Assembly (NCBI RefSeq): GCF_905475395.1
Contig: NC_058342.1
Location: 1,312,501-1,376,500 of the forward strand
Source: Chrysoperla carnea
Lineage: Eukaryota > Arthropoda > Insecta > Neuroptera > Chrysopidae
DNA length: 64,000 nt
Reading direction: 5' to 3'
In this document: positions 51,986 through 62,256 of the stretch, one piece after another
Position numbering within the stretch: position 1 is the first letter of the stretch
Layout of the letters: each line of letters opens with the position of its first letter
Translations under genes and position numbers: made by a program
Notes under the pieces: generated by a model
What the model was told of the DNA's origin: nothing
Databases searched by the model: none
What the model saw: the letters and a program-made list of their open reading frames with translations, nothing else

Positions 51986-52222
51986 GTTGAGTGTAAGTAT
52001 TTTATATTTTTATGTTTTTAATATTTATCTAATTTTTGCTGTTGTTTCAGAAATGTGTCCTGCTGTTGTTGTTGTCATGATCCTCAAAGTGGTAACTCCA
52101 AAACAATTGATAGAGTAGTGCGCATGAACAATTGATAGAGTAGTGGTGGGGGGGGGTCAAAAAATTGATAGTTAGGTAGAATTAGGGTAGAAAACAATTA
52201 AGTGTTAGTTTAAACATACAAA
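51986..52222. other. Spacer within element 2
   Basis: It contains a duplicated CAATTGATAGAGTAGTG (about 52106 and 52129) and a G run at 52148. It probably contains the promoter of the next gene. Confidence 0.45.
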
Positions 52223-52613
52223 ATGCAAGACTTTGGTAATCATAATAGTGATAACAACTGTATTGTTAATATGATTAAAGATAATTGTAGTTTAAGTACT
52301 TTAAACAATGTGTTAACAAAGTATTTTAAAACATTGGTTAATATGGCAATTAAATGTGGTCGACCGGAAACTTTAAACTTCCTTATTGATAAGGTAGAAC
52401 AAATGGGCTTAGAAGTGAAATTTTCCCCATCATCAGACAATGAAGACAAACAAATTTGGAACTGGATTTTAAAAAATATCCACTCTGGACAAACAGATGG
52501 AATTGTAGGACTATTCATTTTTGAACAATCTTACTACAGTGTATTTACATCAGACGAGTTATCCGACTATGTTCAAGTGAAAGAAATGATTGAAAATTAT
52601 CTTATGAAGAAAG

Positions 52614-52644
<31 letters not shown>

Positions 52645-52666
52645 CAATAGACACTTTTCAGAATAA
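52223..52666 (+). CDS. Accessory protein homologous to the ankyrin-like gene of element 1 (147 aa)
   Basis: This is the only intact frame in element 2. It has LTKYFKTLVNMAIKCGRPET, then LNFLIDKVEQMGLEVKFSPS and KQIWNWILKNIHSG, ending SDYVQVKEMIENYL and an acidic tail of aspartates encoded by a GAT repeat. It aligns over most of its length with the C-terminal 120 residues of the protein at 21047-21694, including the IW-x-W-(L/I)-LK-x-I core and the SDY-KE motif. It lacks that protein's N-terminal ankyrin-like repeats. Its conservation while the core genes have decayed is notable. Function unknown. Confidence 0.6.
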
Positions 52667-52908
52667 TAATTATAATGTATTTTGGATAATTTATAAATAT
52701 ATATTTTTTAAATATTATTATAATACAACTCTGTTTTTATATGTTATAGATAAAATTTTACAATAAATAGTTTTACATTCTTATCTTTTATTTATTTTTT
52801 TATCATATTAAAAATACATTTCCTTTTTTAAAACACAAATATGTTCACAAAAGCGGTCCACTATGACAAATTTTTTTTTGTTACAAGTATGTTCATAAAA
52901 ACGGTCCA
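52667..52908. other. AT-rich spacer with a duplicated 35-bp motif
   Basis: A segment with ATGTTCA(C/T)AAAA(A/G)CGGTCCACTA occurs at about 52841 and 52889. No gene. Confidence 0.5.
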
Positions 52909-53104
52909 CTATGAAATAAGACTTTTTTGATCAATATATGAAACGCGTAAAGAGTCGAACCCTAACCACCTGACTTTAACGTTAGATCCACGTTTAGCTA
53001 AGACCTTTTCCACTAAATAAATGTTTGGATCGTGAACTTTTTGTAATTCTTCAGCAAAGAAACCACCCTTTATATCTTCGTTGTTGTAATCCTTCAATAA
53101 ATAT
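52909..53104 (-). pseudogene. Polinton integrase C-terminal chromodomain fragment
   Basis: The minus frame (62 aa) reads GGFFAEELQKVHDPNIYLVE and KVLAKRGSNVKVRWLGFDSL. It contains the chromodomain core (Y-x-V-E-K-(I/V)-L...(V/Y)-x-V-(K/R)-W-x-G-(F/Y)). Polinton and retroviral-type integrases often end in such a domain, which binds chromatin. The catalytic core is missing; in its place lies the 16-bp minisatellite, so the gene was truncated by repeat expansion or deletion. Confidence 0.75.
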
Positions 53105-53526
53105 ACAGGTCTGTATCTAAACAGGTCTATATCTAAATAGGTCTGTATCTAAACAGGTCTGTATCTAAACAGGTCTGTATCTAAACAGGTCTGTATCTAA
53201 ACAGGTCTGTATCTAAACAGGTCTGTATCTAAACAGGTCTGTATCTAAACAGGTCTGTATCTAAACAGGTCTGTATCTAAACAGATCTGTATCTAAAGAG
53301 GTCTGTATCTAAACAGGTCTGTATCTAAACAGGTCTGTATCTAAACATATCTGTATCTAAACAGGTCTGTATCTAAACAGGTCTGTATCTAAACAGGTCT
53401 GTATCTAAACAGGTCTGTATCTAAACAGGTCTGTATCTAAACAGGTCTGTATCTAAGCAGATTTGTATCTAAACAGGTCTGTATCTAAACAGGTCTGTAT
53501 CTAAACAGGTCGGTATCTAAACAGGT
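53105..53526. repeat. 16-bp minisatellite (about 26 copies)
   Basis: The unit ACAGGTCTGTATCTAA is repeated head to tail with rare substitutions. It lies between the integrase fragment and the right terminal repeat. There are no spacers, so it is not a CRISPR array. Confidence 0.95.
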
Positions 53527-53640
53527 TAAACTTAGCTAGCTGTCCACTGACATAATGGCTATGTCATCCGCGAATTTTACTTTCTTTAAAAAAAATAAAC
53601 ATCCGGTCACGTGTCCTTGAACGATTTTTATCATGTAAAT

Positions 53641-54323
53641 TTCAAGTGTCATATTACATTCTATGCATTTACTGAATCATCCTATTCTATTATAAAAATA
53701 TTAACATCCGGTCACGTGTCTTGAATTTTATCATGTATATTTGTGTCAAATTACATTTGCCGAATCATTCAACATATTCTTGAGAATTGCTGACTAATGT
53801 ACACGTGTAAAATTATTTTAGGATCAAAGTCGATTCAGACATGTTCATACTTGTAACAGGATGATGATATCATATTTTTCAAGGTCAAATGTTATCTATT
53901 TCAACATATTCTTGAGAATTGCTGACTAATGTACACGTGTAAAATTATTTTAAGATCAAAGTCGATGCAGACATGTTCATACTTGTAACAGGATGATGAT
54001 ATCATATTTTTCAAGGTTAGATGTTATCTATTTCAACATGTTCTTGAGAATTGCTGACTAATGTCAACGTCCCGCTCCCCCGTTCACTCCCCGTCAAGCG
54101 CCATTATTGGTCAAAGCCAATGACGTCATCCCCCGTTTATGCCATTCCTCCCCCACCCCACCACACCTCCCGACGCCATCTTGATTTTTACAGCAATGGT
54201 CAATGACGTCATCTATCCCCTCCAACTTCGCATTCAACCGAGGTTTCCAACATTCACCTAGGTTTGCCCTTTTTGGAAAAGTGTACCATCCAACTGTGCC
54301 AGGAGTGGGCTGACTATACTACT
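53641..54323. repeat. Right terminal inverted repeat of element 2
   Basis: Reverse complement of 48145-48827, including the 132-bp direct repeat units. The outer end reads GGGCTGACTATACTACT. Confidence 0.9.
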
Positions 54324-54329
54324 ATAAAC
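54324..54329. repeat. Target site duplication (right), ATAAAC
   Basis: Matches 48139-48144. Confidence 0.85.
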
Positions 54330-54334
54330 GATAA

Positions 54335-55176
54335 CAAATTATCACACTACCTATTGCAACATTAGATAAATTCAATGAACAAAAAATATCATCAGAGAAA
54401 TCTTATCGAAGAAACATTGTAAGAATTTTTTTTTAAATAAGTATAATTGATTAGCACTATTTAACTCTTTATTTAAGAATATTAAGAAAGTTTAAAATTA
54501 AATTTCAAGTTAATTTAAAAAAAAATTTTTATGACCTAATTAGTCCATTTCCGGTTGTCCGTCTGTTCGTCATCACAATAATTAAAGATATCAAGCTGAA
54601 ATTAAAATTCAAAATTTAATTATTATTTAACTACTTCATAAAATGTATTATGTATTTTTTTTCATAGGTAAACAATTATTATTCCTTTAATTAAAATACT
54701 TTCAAGTCGATGATTCTGTGCAATTGAAGTACTTTTGTTTTAGATTTTTCGTTTATTGTGTATAGTTGACGATAATACTGGAATGACCCGTAATATTGGA
54801 TGCATTTTGCGTACATATTTTGCCATAAATTCAGCACTACAATTTACTTCGAGAAAGTTGGAGAAAAATAGTTTTTACACAAACTAATTTTTTCGAATGC
54901 TTATCTGGTTAATTTTGAATATAATTAAGAAAATAAATAAATTAGAAAATATTTACATTATACGTATTTCATTTTATTTCATAAGTGTCGACTAAAAAAT
55001 TTTCTAGTAATCCATCATGTCCATTATCACATAGTCAAATCAAAAAATCTTTGCAATCTGTGATTAATAACGTCAAAGATTGGGAAGGTCAAAGATGCAT
55101 GAGGATAAATAAAGCAACCATGATAATAAATAAAGAAACTGAGAAGAATGCGGAATCAACGGAAAAATCCGAATAA
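54335..55176 (+). pseudogene. DUF4806-like host gene, 3' part (downstream of the Polinton insertion)
   Basis: Just right of the element, about 54335-54418 reads TLPIATLDKFNEQKISSEKS followed by YRRNI and a GTAAGA donor. This is the start of the DUF4806 domain (LP-x-x-T-x-x-D-x-x-x-F...YR). The last exon begins at 54986 after ATTTCATAAG and runs to TAA at 55174-55176, with SHSQIKKSLQSVINNVKDWE and coiled, charged residues. Between them, 54527-54602 holds a scrap of dispersed repeat A. An in-frame stop lies just upstream of the first segment, so either an exon boundary or decay separates it from the insertion. The continuity of domain order across the element shows that the host gene was split. 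Confidence 0.5.
54527..54602 (+). repeat. Dispersed repeat A, short copy 4
   Basis: ACCTAATTAGTCCATTTCCG, then GTTGTCCGTC and AAAGATATCAAGCTGAAATT match the centre of copies 2 and 3. It lies in a DUF4806-like intron. Confidence 0.7.
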
Positions 55177-55186
55177 CATAATAGTA

Positions 55187-55450
55187 CAGTATTACCCCTT
55201 GTAGTCCGACACAACTATAACGGTAATTACAATGCAGATTTATTATAAATACATGATTTTTCCGTGGCAGAAATTAGAAAATGATTCAAATCTTATCACT
55301 TTGATCTATAATTTGTCGGATTACAAGGTATTTTGTTGTAAAACATTCCAGACTATAGGAGGTCTTAGGCAGTACTCTGCAGTATAATCCGACAAATTCG
55401 ATAATCCGACACTGCTCTGCAAAACGTTTGTCGGATAACAAGGGGCACTG
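55187..55450. mobile_element. pogo/Tigger-like MITE with TA target duplication
   Basis: The ends are CAGTATTACCCCTTGTAGTC and, on the other strand, CAGTGCCCCTTGTTATCCGA. They are flanked by TA on both sides (55185-55186 and 55451-55452). CAGT-type ends and TA duplication are those of pogo-family elements. It has no transposase. It lies ten bases after the stop of the DUF4806-like gene. Confidence 0.75.
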
Positions 55451-55685
55451 TATATTTAAATTCATATTTTTTTATTTAATAATCAATTTTTTAATAATTT
55501 AATAAACAGTATAATTTAAATAATTTAAGAAAGAGTATAATAAAATTAAAGTTTTTGTTATTTTAAAAATAAAATGTAATTTCGAAAAAAAAATTTTTTG
55601 TAAATATTTATTTCAACGTATTTTTTAAAATAATGTTGATTTTTATTCTAATCGAGTACTCTCGTCGAACCAACATAAAAGAAAT
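55451..55685. other. AT-rich sequence, no gene
   Basis: Low-complexity A/T-rich sequence only. Confidence 0.5.
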
Positions 55686-56050
55686 TCAGGTCAGGGTCAT
55701 ATCAGGCAATTCTCATTAAGACCATGTAAGACAATCCTGGCCAGTACCATATCAGAAAATCCTGATCAGGACTATGTAAAGTAATCCAGACCAGTACCAT
55801 ATAAGAAAATCCTGATCAGGGCCATATAGAAGAAAATCCAGATCAGGACTATGTAAGGCAATCCAGACCAATACCATGTAAGAAATTCTGATCAGGACTA
55901 GGTAAGGCAATCCTGAACAGTACCATGTAAGCAAATCCTGAGCAAGACTATGTAAGGCAATCCTGACCTGTCCCGTATAAAAAAATACATGATGAGGACC
56001 ATGTAATGCAATCCTAATTAAGACCATATGAGGCAATCCTGATTAGGCCT
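55686..56050. repeat. Degenerate tandem repeat, roughly 48-bp double unit
   Basis: Variants of AATCCTGATCAGGACCATGT and AAGGCAATCCTGACCAGTAC alternate. The minus-strand open frame (55752-56036) is the translation of the repeat and not a gene. Confidence 0.8.
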
Positions 56051-56457
56051 GACTTACACCTTGGTCGTAAGGTTAACATGATAATGCCCTAATCTGGCCC
56101 TGAGAGAAAATTCTAGTTAATTGTCTTTGTTACTATTGTAAGTATTGACTTTTGTGGAATCATTTGGCATGCTTTAATATGTATATGCATGACGTCGTAG
56201 CATAATCCAGAAAAAAATTCTCAACAATGAAAATAAAATTCCAAAATAAAAAACACACTGACCTCATACACAAATTGATGAGCTCTGCACAAATATATTC
56301 AAAATGTATTTTAACTATATTGAGAAATTTTTTTCGATTATTTATTTAACTATTGCACATTGTTATTAAACTGTGTCAGTATTATTGCTTACAATGGTAT
56401 TTTTAAATAATTAAAATTATTATTAAATGAAAAACATGTTCATAGGAAAAAAATTAT
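56051..56457. other. AT-rich sequence, no gene
   Basis: No motif was found on either strand. Confidence 0.45.
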
Positions 56458-57503
56458 AGGAAACTGTCTATTTTGGTATCCCGAAAAACATATTTCAATG
56501 TTAAGATTTTTTACGCATGGCTTACAAAATGGTGGCCAAAAACGGTCACGTTTTTCGGTTTTCCTATTTATTTCAAAAAGTAAAGGTTCTATGAAAAAAA
56601 TTTGCAATCCAAAGATGTAAATAGTTGCATTACCCTCAATTTTTGCATGAAAATTTTGATTATAGACCCTTTTGTTTTCGAGCTATGATTTTTTTTCTTC
56701 CTTTTTTTTATCGAAAAATGACCAAAAATGGTTATTTTGTTTTGTTTTTTTTTTTCTTTTTTTGTTTGTTTGTTTGTTTGTTTGTTTGTTTTTTTTTTTT
56801 TTTTTTTTTATATAATTGTTTCAAATATTTATCAGATTAACAGCCTTTTATTATCAGAACTATTAAATATATATTTATAAAATAATTCAGTTTAATAATA
56901 AACCAATCTTCGTTATCTTTGCTTATTTCTGCATTTCTGTTAAACTTTGCTTGTTTCCGCATCGCATCAATCACATCGTCGTTGTCACCGTAGTCATCTT
57001 GACATCATTTCGATCTAATAATAAAAATAAACAGCAATTAATCGAAATACTGATGCGAAAATTTCAAGTTCGTGGAATTAAGGCGGCCATAGCTGTCGAA
57101 GATGTCGACGCATTGATCGTGCAAAGTGCAGTCACACCATCTGAAAATTACGAAAAAGTAGCTACTATCCAAGATTGAATTCTTATTAAATTGTATTAGT
57201 GTATAAATATATATTATAATTCTGATATACAAAAAGATCTGATTTACATAAATAAAAAGAAAACACAAAAATAACCATTTTTTGACATATTTCGATTAAA
57301 AAAAGGACGGAAAAAAATCATATCCCGAAAACTAATAAAAAAAAAGTTTCATAAAAAAATTGTACGTAATTTAACTATCTACAACTTTTGACTGAAACTT
57401 TTTTCATAAAACCTTTAGTTTTCGAAATAAAAAGGAAAAGTCGCAAAACGTGACCGTTGTCGGTCCGCAATTTTTTAGGATACCAAAATAAACAGCTCCC
57501 ATT
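56458..57503. mobile_element. Inverted-repeat element carrying a coding fragment
   Basis: TGTCTATTTTGGTATCC near 56466 is matched in reverse complement by GGATACCAAAATAAACA at about 57478. AACGGTCACGTTTT and related wording pair further in (AAAACGTGACCG at about 57445). The arms are imperfect and about 200 bases long. Between them lies the fragment at 56951. Type unknown; no transposase. Confidence 0.6.
56951..57178 (+). pseudogene. Fragment of an unnamed insect protein (nuclease-like region) inside the inverted-repeat element
   Basis: The frame has SFRSNNKNKQQLIEILMRKF, then VRGIKAAIAVEDVDALIVQS and NYEKVATIQD. I recall a pattern SN-x-x-NK-x-x-L-I-x-x-L, GI-x-x-x-x-A-x-(D/E)-D-(A/V)-D-x-L-IV-x-(T/S)-A, from large unnamed proteins encoded near insect transposable elements. 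The D-x-D and later V-x-(T/S)-A strand suggests a PIN-like or related nuclease fold, which is speculation. The fragment is short (75 codons) and ends before the expected following GED-V-D motif. Confidence 0.4.
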
Positions 57504-60500
57504 AATTTTTTTTCTTTTAGCATTTTTTTCATAAACAGTGTACTTTTTTCAGTAATTACCATAAGCTACAAATATTATTTACTTTTAACAATTGGAAAAT
57601 TGACAAAAAGCGTCTGCTGACTAAGGCAGGCGGCGATGGAATCCATACTGTACATTGAAAATATTTTAGTAAATTTTTTATTGATCGATTTGAATTATCT
57701 TCATACTTTGGAAAATTTAAACTACATTAATACTTTTTCAATGAATAACTCACAGTGTACACTCCCTGCCATTATAACTTTTAAATGTATTTGATGAGAA
57801 TAAGATGTAAATGACTAGAATTATTAAAAAAAGGTATAGAGGAAATACTTCATGTAGACTTACGGACTTTAGATTTGTGCCAAAAGTCGCGAGTATTAGC
57901 TTGTCATTGAAAAAAAATATGAATAAAATTAATTGATAAAAACAAGATTTAATCGAATTAAAATTGCTTTTCAAAAAACATGCTTTTAAATTTATTAAAA
58001 GCATTTTTTAGAAAAAAATCATTCTGTAAAAAACAAATAAAACCATCAGATTTATTACATGCATTACATCCCACAAACAATAGTACCTATATTATTATAG
58101 TAATGATATAGGTTAATATTAATAAAGTCATTCATTATATTCATAACCCAAAATATTATCAATTTTGAACAAATTAATTACTTATTTCATTTAAATTGAC
58201 AGACAATCAATCATTACTTCCAACATTCCAATTGATTTTATTTAATAATATTTGTAAAAACAAATAAACTCATTTATTAAACAAATATTTCATTAGTTGA
58301 TAGCGAAACAGGAGCGTATAACAAAGAGTCACTGTGAAATACCATAATAAAATGAAAATTCTCTTAAAACCTGTGAATTAAGTTTAGGAAATAGTACTTT
58401 ATGATAAACTGAATTGAAATTGCCCAAGTGATTGTGGCATGACTTAAAACATTAGGATAGTTTAAAACAAATTACCATTTTTCGACTAACTCGAGTTGCA
58501 ATCTTTGACATGTATGCCTTAGGTATATCGTAAAATTCTGTCATTTTACAATAATAATGTCTAGTTCCTAATCGGAACTCGAAAAATATATCAATGCGTG
58601 TTTTTTTCTACACAAACAGTTCAATCCCAAAGCGTAAATAGAAATGGGGAATATAATAATTCAATCACATAATTGCAAAAAGTTGAACTGTATGTTTGTG
58701 GTTGTTATATCGGGTTCTAGTGGGATATTTGATTATATTAAAAATTAATAAAACTAAATCAAATTTCATGAAAAGCCTTCTTCATATACATGCATTTTTA
58801 GTCATAAATTAGTTTACATAAAAGATTCGTTACATTTTGAAGCCTTGCAGTTGGAAAACAATAAGACATAATTTTTTGCACCAATAACCAAACGTCAGCT
58901 TCTATTTTCAAGGTTATGCTTCGTTAATACAGGTTTCTGTAGCATTGACCAAGTGGCACTGTGGTAAGAGTTTGAATTGCTAATTATCCACAGAAATCAG
59001 TTTGTGTGTTTCAGTTCAAGAAGACTGGATCTGATATAATCGTGCAGCACTTATTTTGAAGACAGTAACTTACAACCTTTATCTTGCTCAAAGAAGCTCC
59101 AAACGTCCATATTTGAAGCTCTAGATCAGTTTAATTTAATTCATCATCAAAAATACATCGAACTGAATACACTAACCTACCAGGTGAATCTCAGAAAAAC
59201 CTGGAGTACCTAATAAAAAAATTCAGATAATTATGCTCTTTCGATACACAGATCTACACCTTATAATTTTGTTACGTTTTAAAATGTGACGACTCTTTTC
59301 AAAAAATTTTCCTAACGGGTTGGACTAAGGCCAAAAATAAATAAATTTGGATTTAATATTTACAGTACTGGATCCTCGGCCGCAGTTCTGCCTAGAGACT
59401 AGTTTGTAGTACCACTATAGATTATGCAATAAATACTCTAAGTATGTAATGTGTTACACTTTGATATTGATGGGGTAATGATAAATTTCTCACATAAAAT
59501 AAGAAAATAATTTTAGGTGAACATTTTTACAAAGATACCTTTTCATTTTCGAGATAAATGATTAAATACAAAACTAAAAATAGTAAAATAGTAAGTCATA
59601 ACATGTCTTGATTTAATATAAACTCATTAATAAAGTACATATTTAAATTCACAAAATCAATGAAGTTCGTATTTACATTTTATTTTCAGAAATATGAGGA
59701 TGCTTTTTTCAATTTCGAAGATGAAATCTTTCTGATGACATGTTGAACTTTTTTACTACTTATTTGAAAGGAATTTGAAACAAAACTATTGTTAGCAGCA
59801 AGGCTATTGTTAACAACAATTAAAAAATAATTTACTATGTGAGTTCGAAAGTTTACTAACGAATTTTTGGAAAAGGAAAAATCTTTAGATGAAAATTTTT
59901 AAACGTTGTCTTTGAGATTCACAATTAAAAAATTAATCTGTATCACGTTTGAGTTTTGCGTTATGATGCTTATGATAAAATAATAAAAATACCAAAGATA
60001 ACTAGTGTTTAGACTTACACCAAGTATCTACTCAAAATAACTGGAATCTAAAATAGCAGAATCTTAAATATTAAATTGAAGTTAACGGAACCAATATCTA
60101 TAGCTTGTGTCTAAGCCATATTGCCATGCATAGATTCGGAAGCAAAATTCGAAATAAAATTAGTTTACAAATGAGTTTGTTCTTATACTCGACTACCTGA
60201 TCTGCGTACCGCCTAACAGTCAGTAAATGTCGTTTTCGCTGGACAGTTTCAACATTGAAAACAAAGACTACTGCATTACAGCCTTCACCTCCCTACCCTC
60301 ACTTGTCTCCTTTTGGCTCAAAATTTCATGAGTTTTAATTTTTATGGAGCCGAGATCATTTAATTTTTTAGCAAATAAAATATAGCCCATGTTATTTGCT
60401 GACAATGTAACATTCTATTTACGAAATAATTTTTAAAATCGGTGAGAAATGGTATTGGGGGCGATGATGATGATCGGCTATTGGGGGCGATGATGAATTA

Positions 60501-62130
60501 AAATCGGTCAAGCTGTTCTTGAGTTGTAAATGGTCTTACTAACCTGACTATGTTTTATATATTAAGATTTAAAAAAAAAATTTTGTTTTGTTCTAAACTG
60601 AAACAACATGATCTCGATACAATACTCTCAAAATGAGTAAATAAAAGGTAGCATACCAGAATTACACAGTCTTTTTCTAATTAAATTGGCCAACGCTCCT
60701 TAAGTTAATCAACAAATTTATAAATATATATCTAAACATCACATAGTACAGAGTGCTCCATCCAAAATTTCTTCCCTAAAAATTTTAGATTCTGAAAATT
60801 TCTACAGAATACTTATAAATAATATTCTATATTGAAATCCTGCGTCCTTATTAAAGTTTTAAATATTATATGAAAACCTTCTATTTCAGGTAATACAACC
60901 AAAACAATCATTGTTCGGCAATATTTTATGAATGAATAAACTTAAGTGTATTTGATAATCAGAGATGCGACTTATTTGAAATAAAAGTATTTGAAAAAAA
61001 CCAAATACGTATTTCATACTTGTATTTGAGGTACTTTTCGTAAAAAATTTTTTTTATTATTATTAGGTACTTTTTGATAAGTAATTTTTTATTTTGAAAA
61101 TACTAAATACTTTTTTATATATCCTGATCAGAACTTCTAAAATCGAAAGTGAATAACATAAAGCTGCAAATTTAAATATTTTGTACAAATTATAAAAAAA
61201 TGTTTATTGTTATAATTTCCTTTTTTTTCATCTATACATCGACATGTATATATTTATCCATTTTAAGCTGGTGGAGTAAAGTAACTACAATTTGCTGGGC
61301 CACGTACCATAAAAGGGCAGCACTCTCAACAGTGTCCTTGCTGAGTGTTGTTGACTACCTAAGAACAACGTCTACTCAAAATTACTTCAAAAATAATAAT
61401 TCAATAAATTTACGCTAGCTTTACACTCCTGTAAATAATGAAAATTTTTAATTATTGATAAAATTGCATTATAGAATGAGTTATTTTCTTTTAATGATAA
61501 AGAAATGTAATATTTTTCTATGATTTTATTCAAATAAAAAATGTTATATTTTTCTGTATTGTGCTCAATTAAAATTTTTTTCTGTGATTTCTTACATTGG
61601 CTTTTTGATTTTATAGTATAACATATATTTTTTATGTATGATGATAAATTATCAGTCAAAAATAAAATTATTATCAGTCAAAAAATATATTAATTTATAA
61701 ATAGTATATAACGCCCCTATACCAGAAAGTTGGATTTTCTCAGGCTTTATAACATACACGCCGGGGCAACCAACTTGCTGGTCGTGGATTGATTAGCGAA
61801 ATGTTTAAAATATAGTATATTTCATAAAAAAAACTATGAGTAAGAGAAAATTATTAATTCGAATGTGAAAATCTCTTAACGTTATTGGGAAAGCATTTTA
61901 ACATGTTACCATGAGGAATGCAAAATTGTGAAGAAATGTAAATGAAACTATAAATGCCAAGGTACAATTCAATTTTATTAGTCATAAATACAATTTTCTT
62001 AAACCTTTTCCATTTATGAAAGTAGGTGTGATCTTCCCACATTTCATTAAGAAGATTGCAAGACATTAAATAGAAACTGTAAATGCTGTGGCGTAAAATG
62101 TACAATTATTGAAAGTAAAATTATCAAATG
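57504..62130. other. AT-rich sequence, no gene found
   Basis: I read all frames without finding a recognisable domain. Short open frames (57750-58004 minus, 61200-61418 plus, 61387-61659 minus, 61854-62105 minus) are AT-composition products. Small features are a duplicated TATTGGGGGCGATGATGA at about 60451 and 60479. Confidence 0.5.
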
Positions 62131-62133
62131 GTA

Positions 62134-62256
62134 CACCTGTCATCAAGAGGTTCCAATCCTTTATGCGTAATTTGTAACGAACTCATCACCATAGAACACA
62201 TCTTGACAACTTGCAAAAAGTACACCAATCAAAGAATCGCAAACAATATAGCTATC
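62134..62256 (+). pseudogene. LINE C-terminal zinc-finger scrap
   Basis: The frame reads LCVICNELITIEHILTTCKK followed by YTNQRIANN. This is the CCHC finger near the C-terminus of Jockey/I-type LINE ORF2 (C-x2-C-x7-H-x4-C). Nothing else of the element is recognisable nearby. Confidence 0.65.

Larger units (their letters stand above)
48145..54323. mobile_element. Deleted Polinton/adintovirus-like element 2 (6179 bp)
   Basis: It begins AGTAGTACAGTC and ends GACTATACTACT (AG...CT termini). It has 683-bp terminal inverted repeats and a 6-base target duplication. Inside are fragments of packaging ATPase, phospholipase A2/VP1-like protein, adenain-like protease, protein-primed family B polymerase, an accessory gene, and the integrase chromodomain. 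Polintons usually span 15-20 kb, so more than half is missing, notably the capsid genes between protease and polymerase. All core genes carry stops or frameshifts. It is inserted in the DUF4806-like gene. Confidence 0.9.

Noticed and set aside
53105..53526. Regular short repeats resembling a CRISPR array
   Set aside because: Units are head to tail with no spacers, in a eukaryotic transposable element; this is a minisatellite.
55752..56036. 94-aa minus-strand open frame rich in hydrophobic repeats
   Set aside because: Translation of a degenerate tandem repeat; no independent support.
56625..56840. 71-aa frame with a phenylalanine run
   Set aside because: Caused by a poly-T and TTTG repeat within the inverted-repeat element.
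57750..62105. Several 70-90 aa frames on both strands
   Set aside because: AT-rich composition, no motif, no splice or promoter support.
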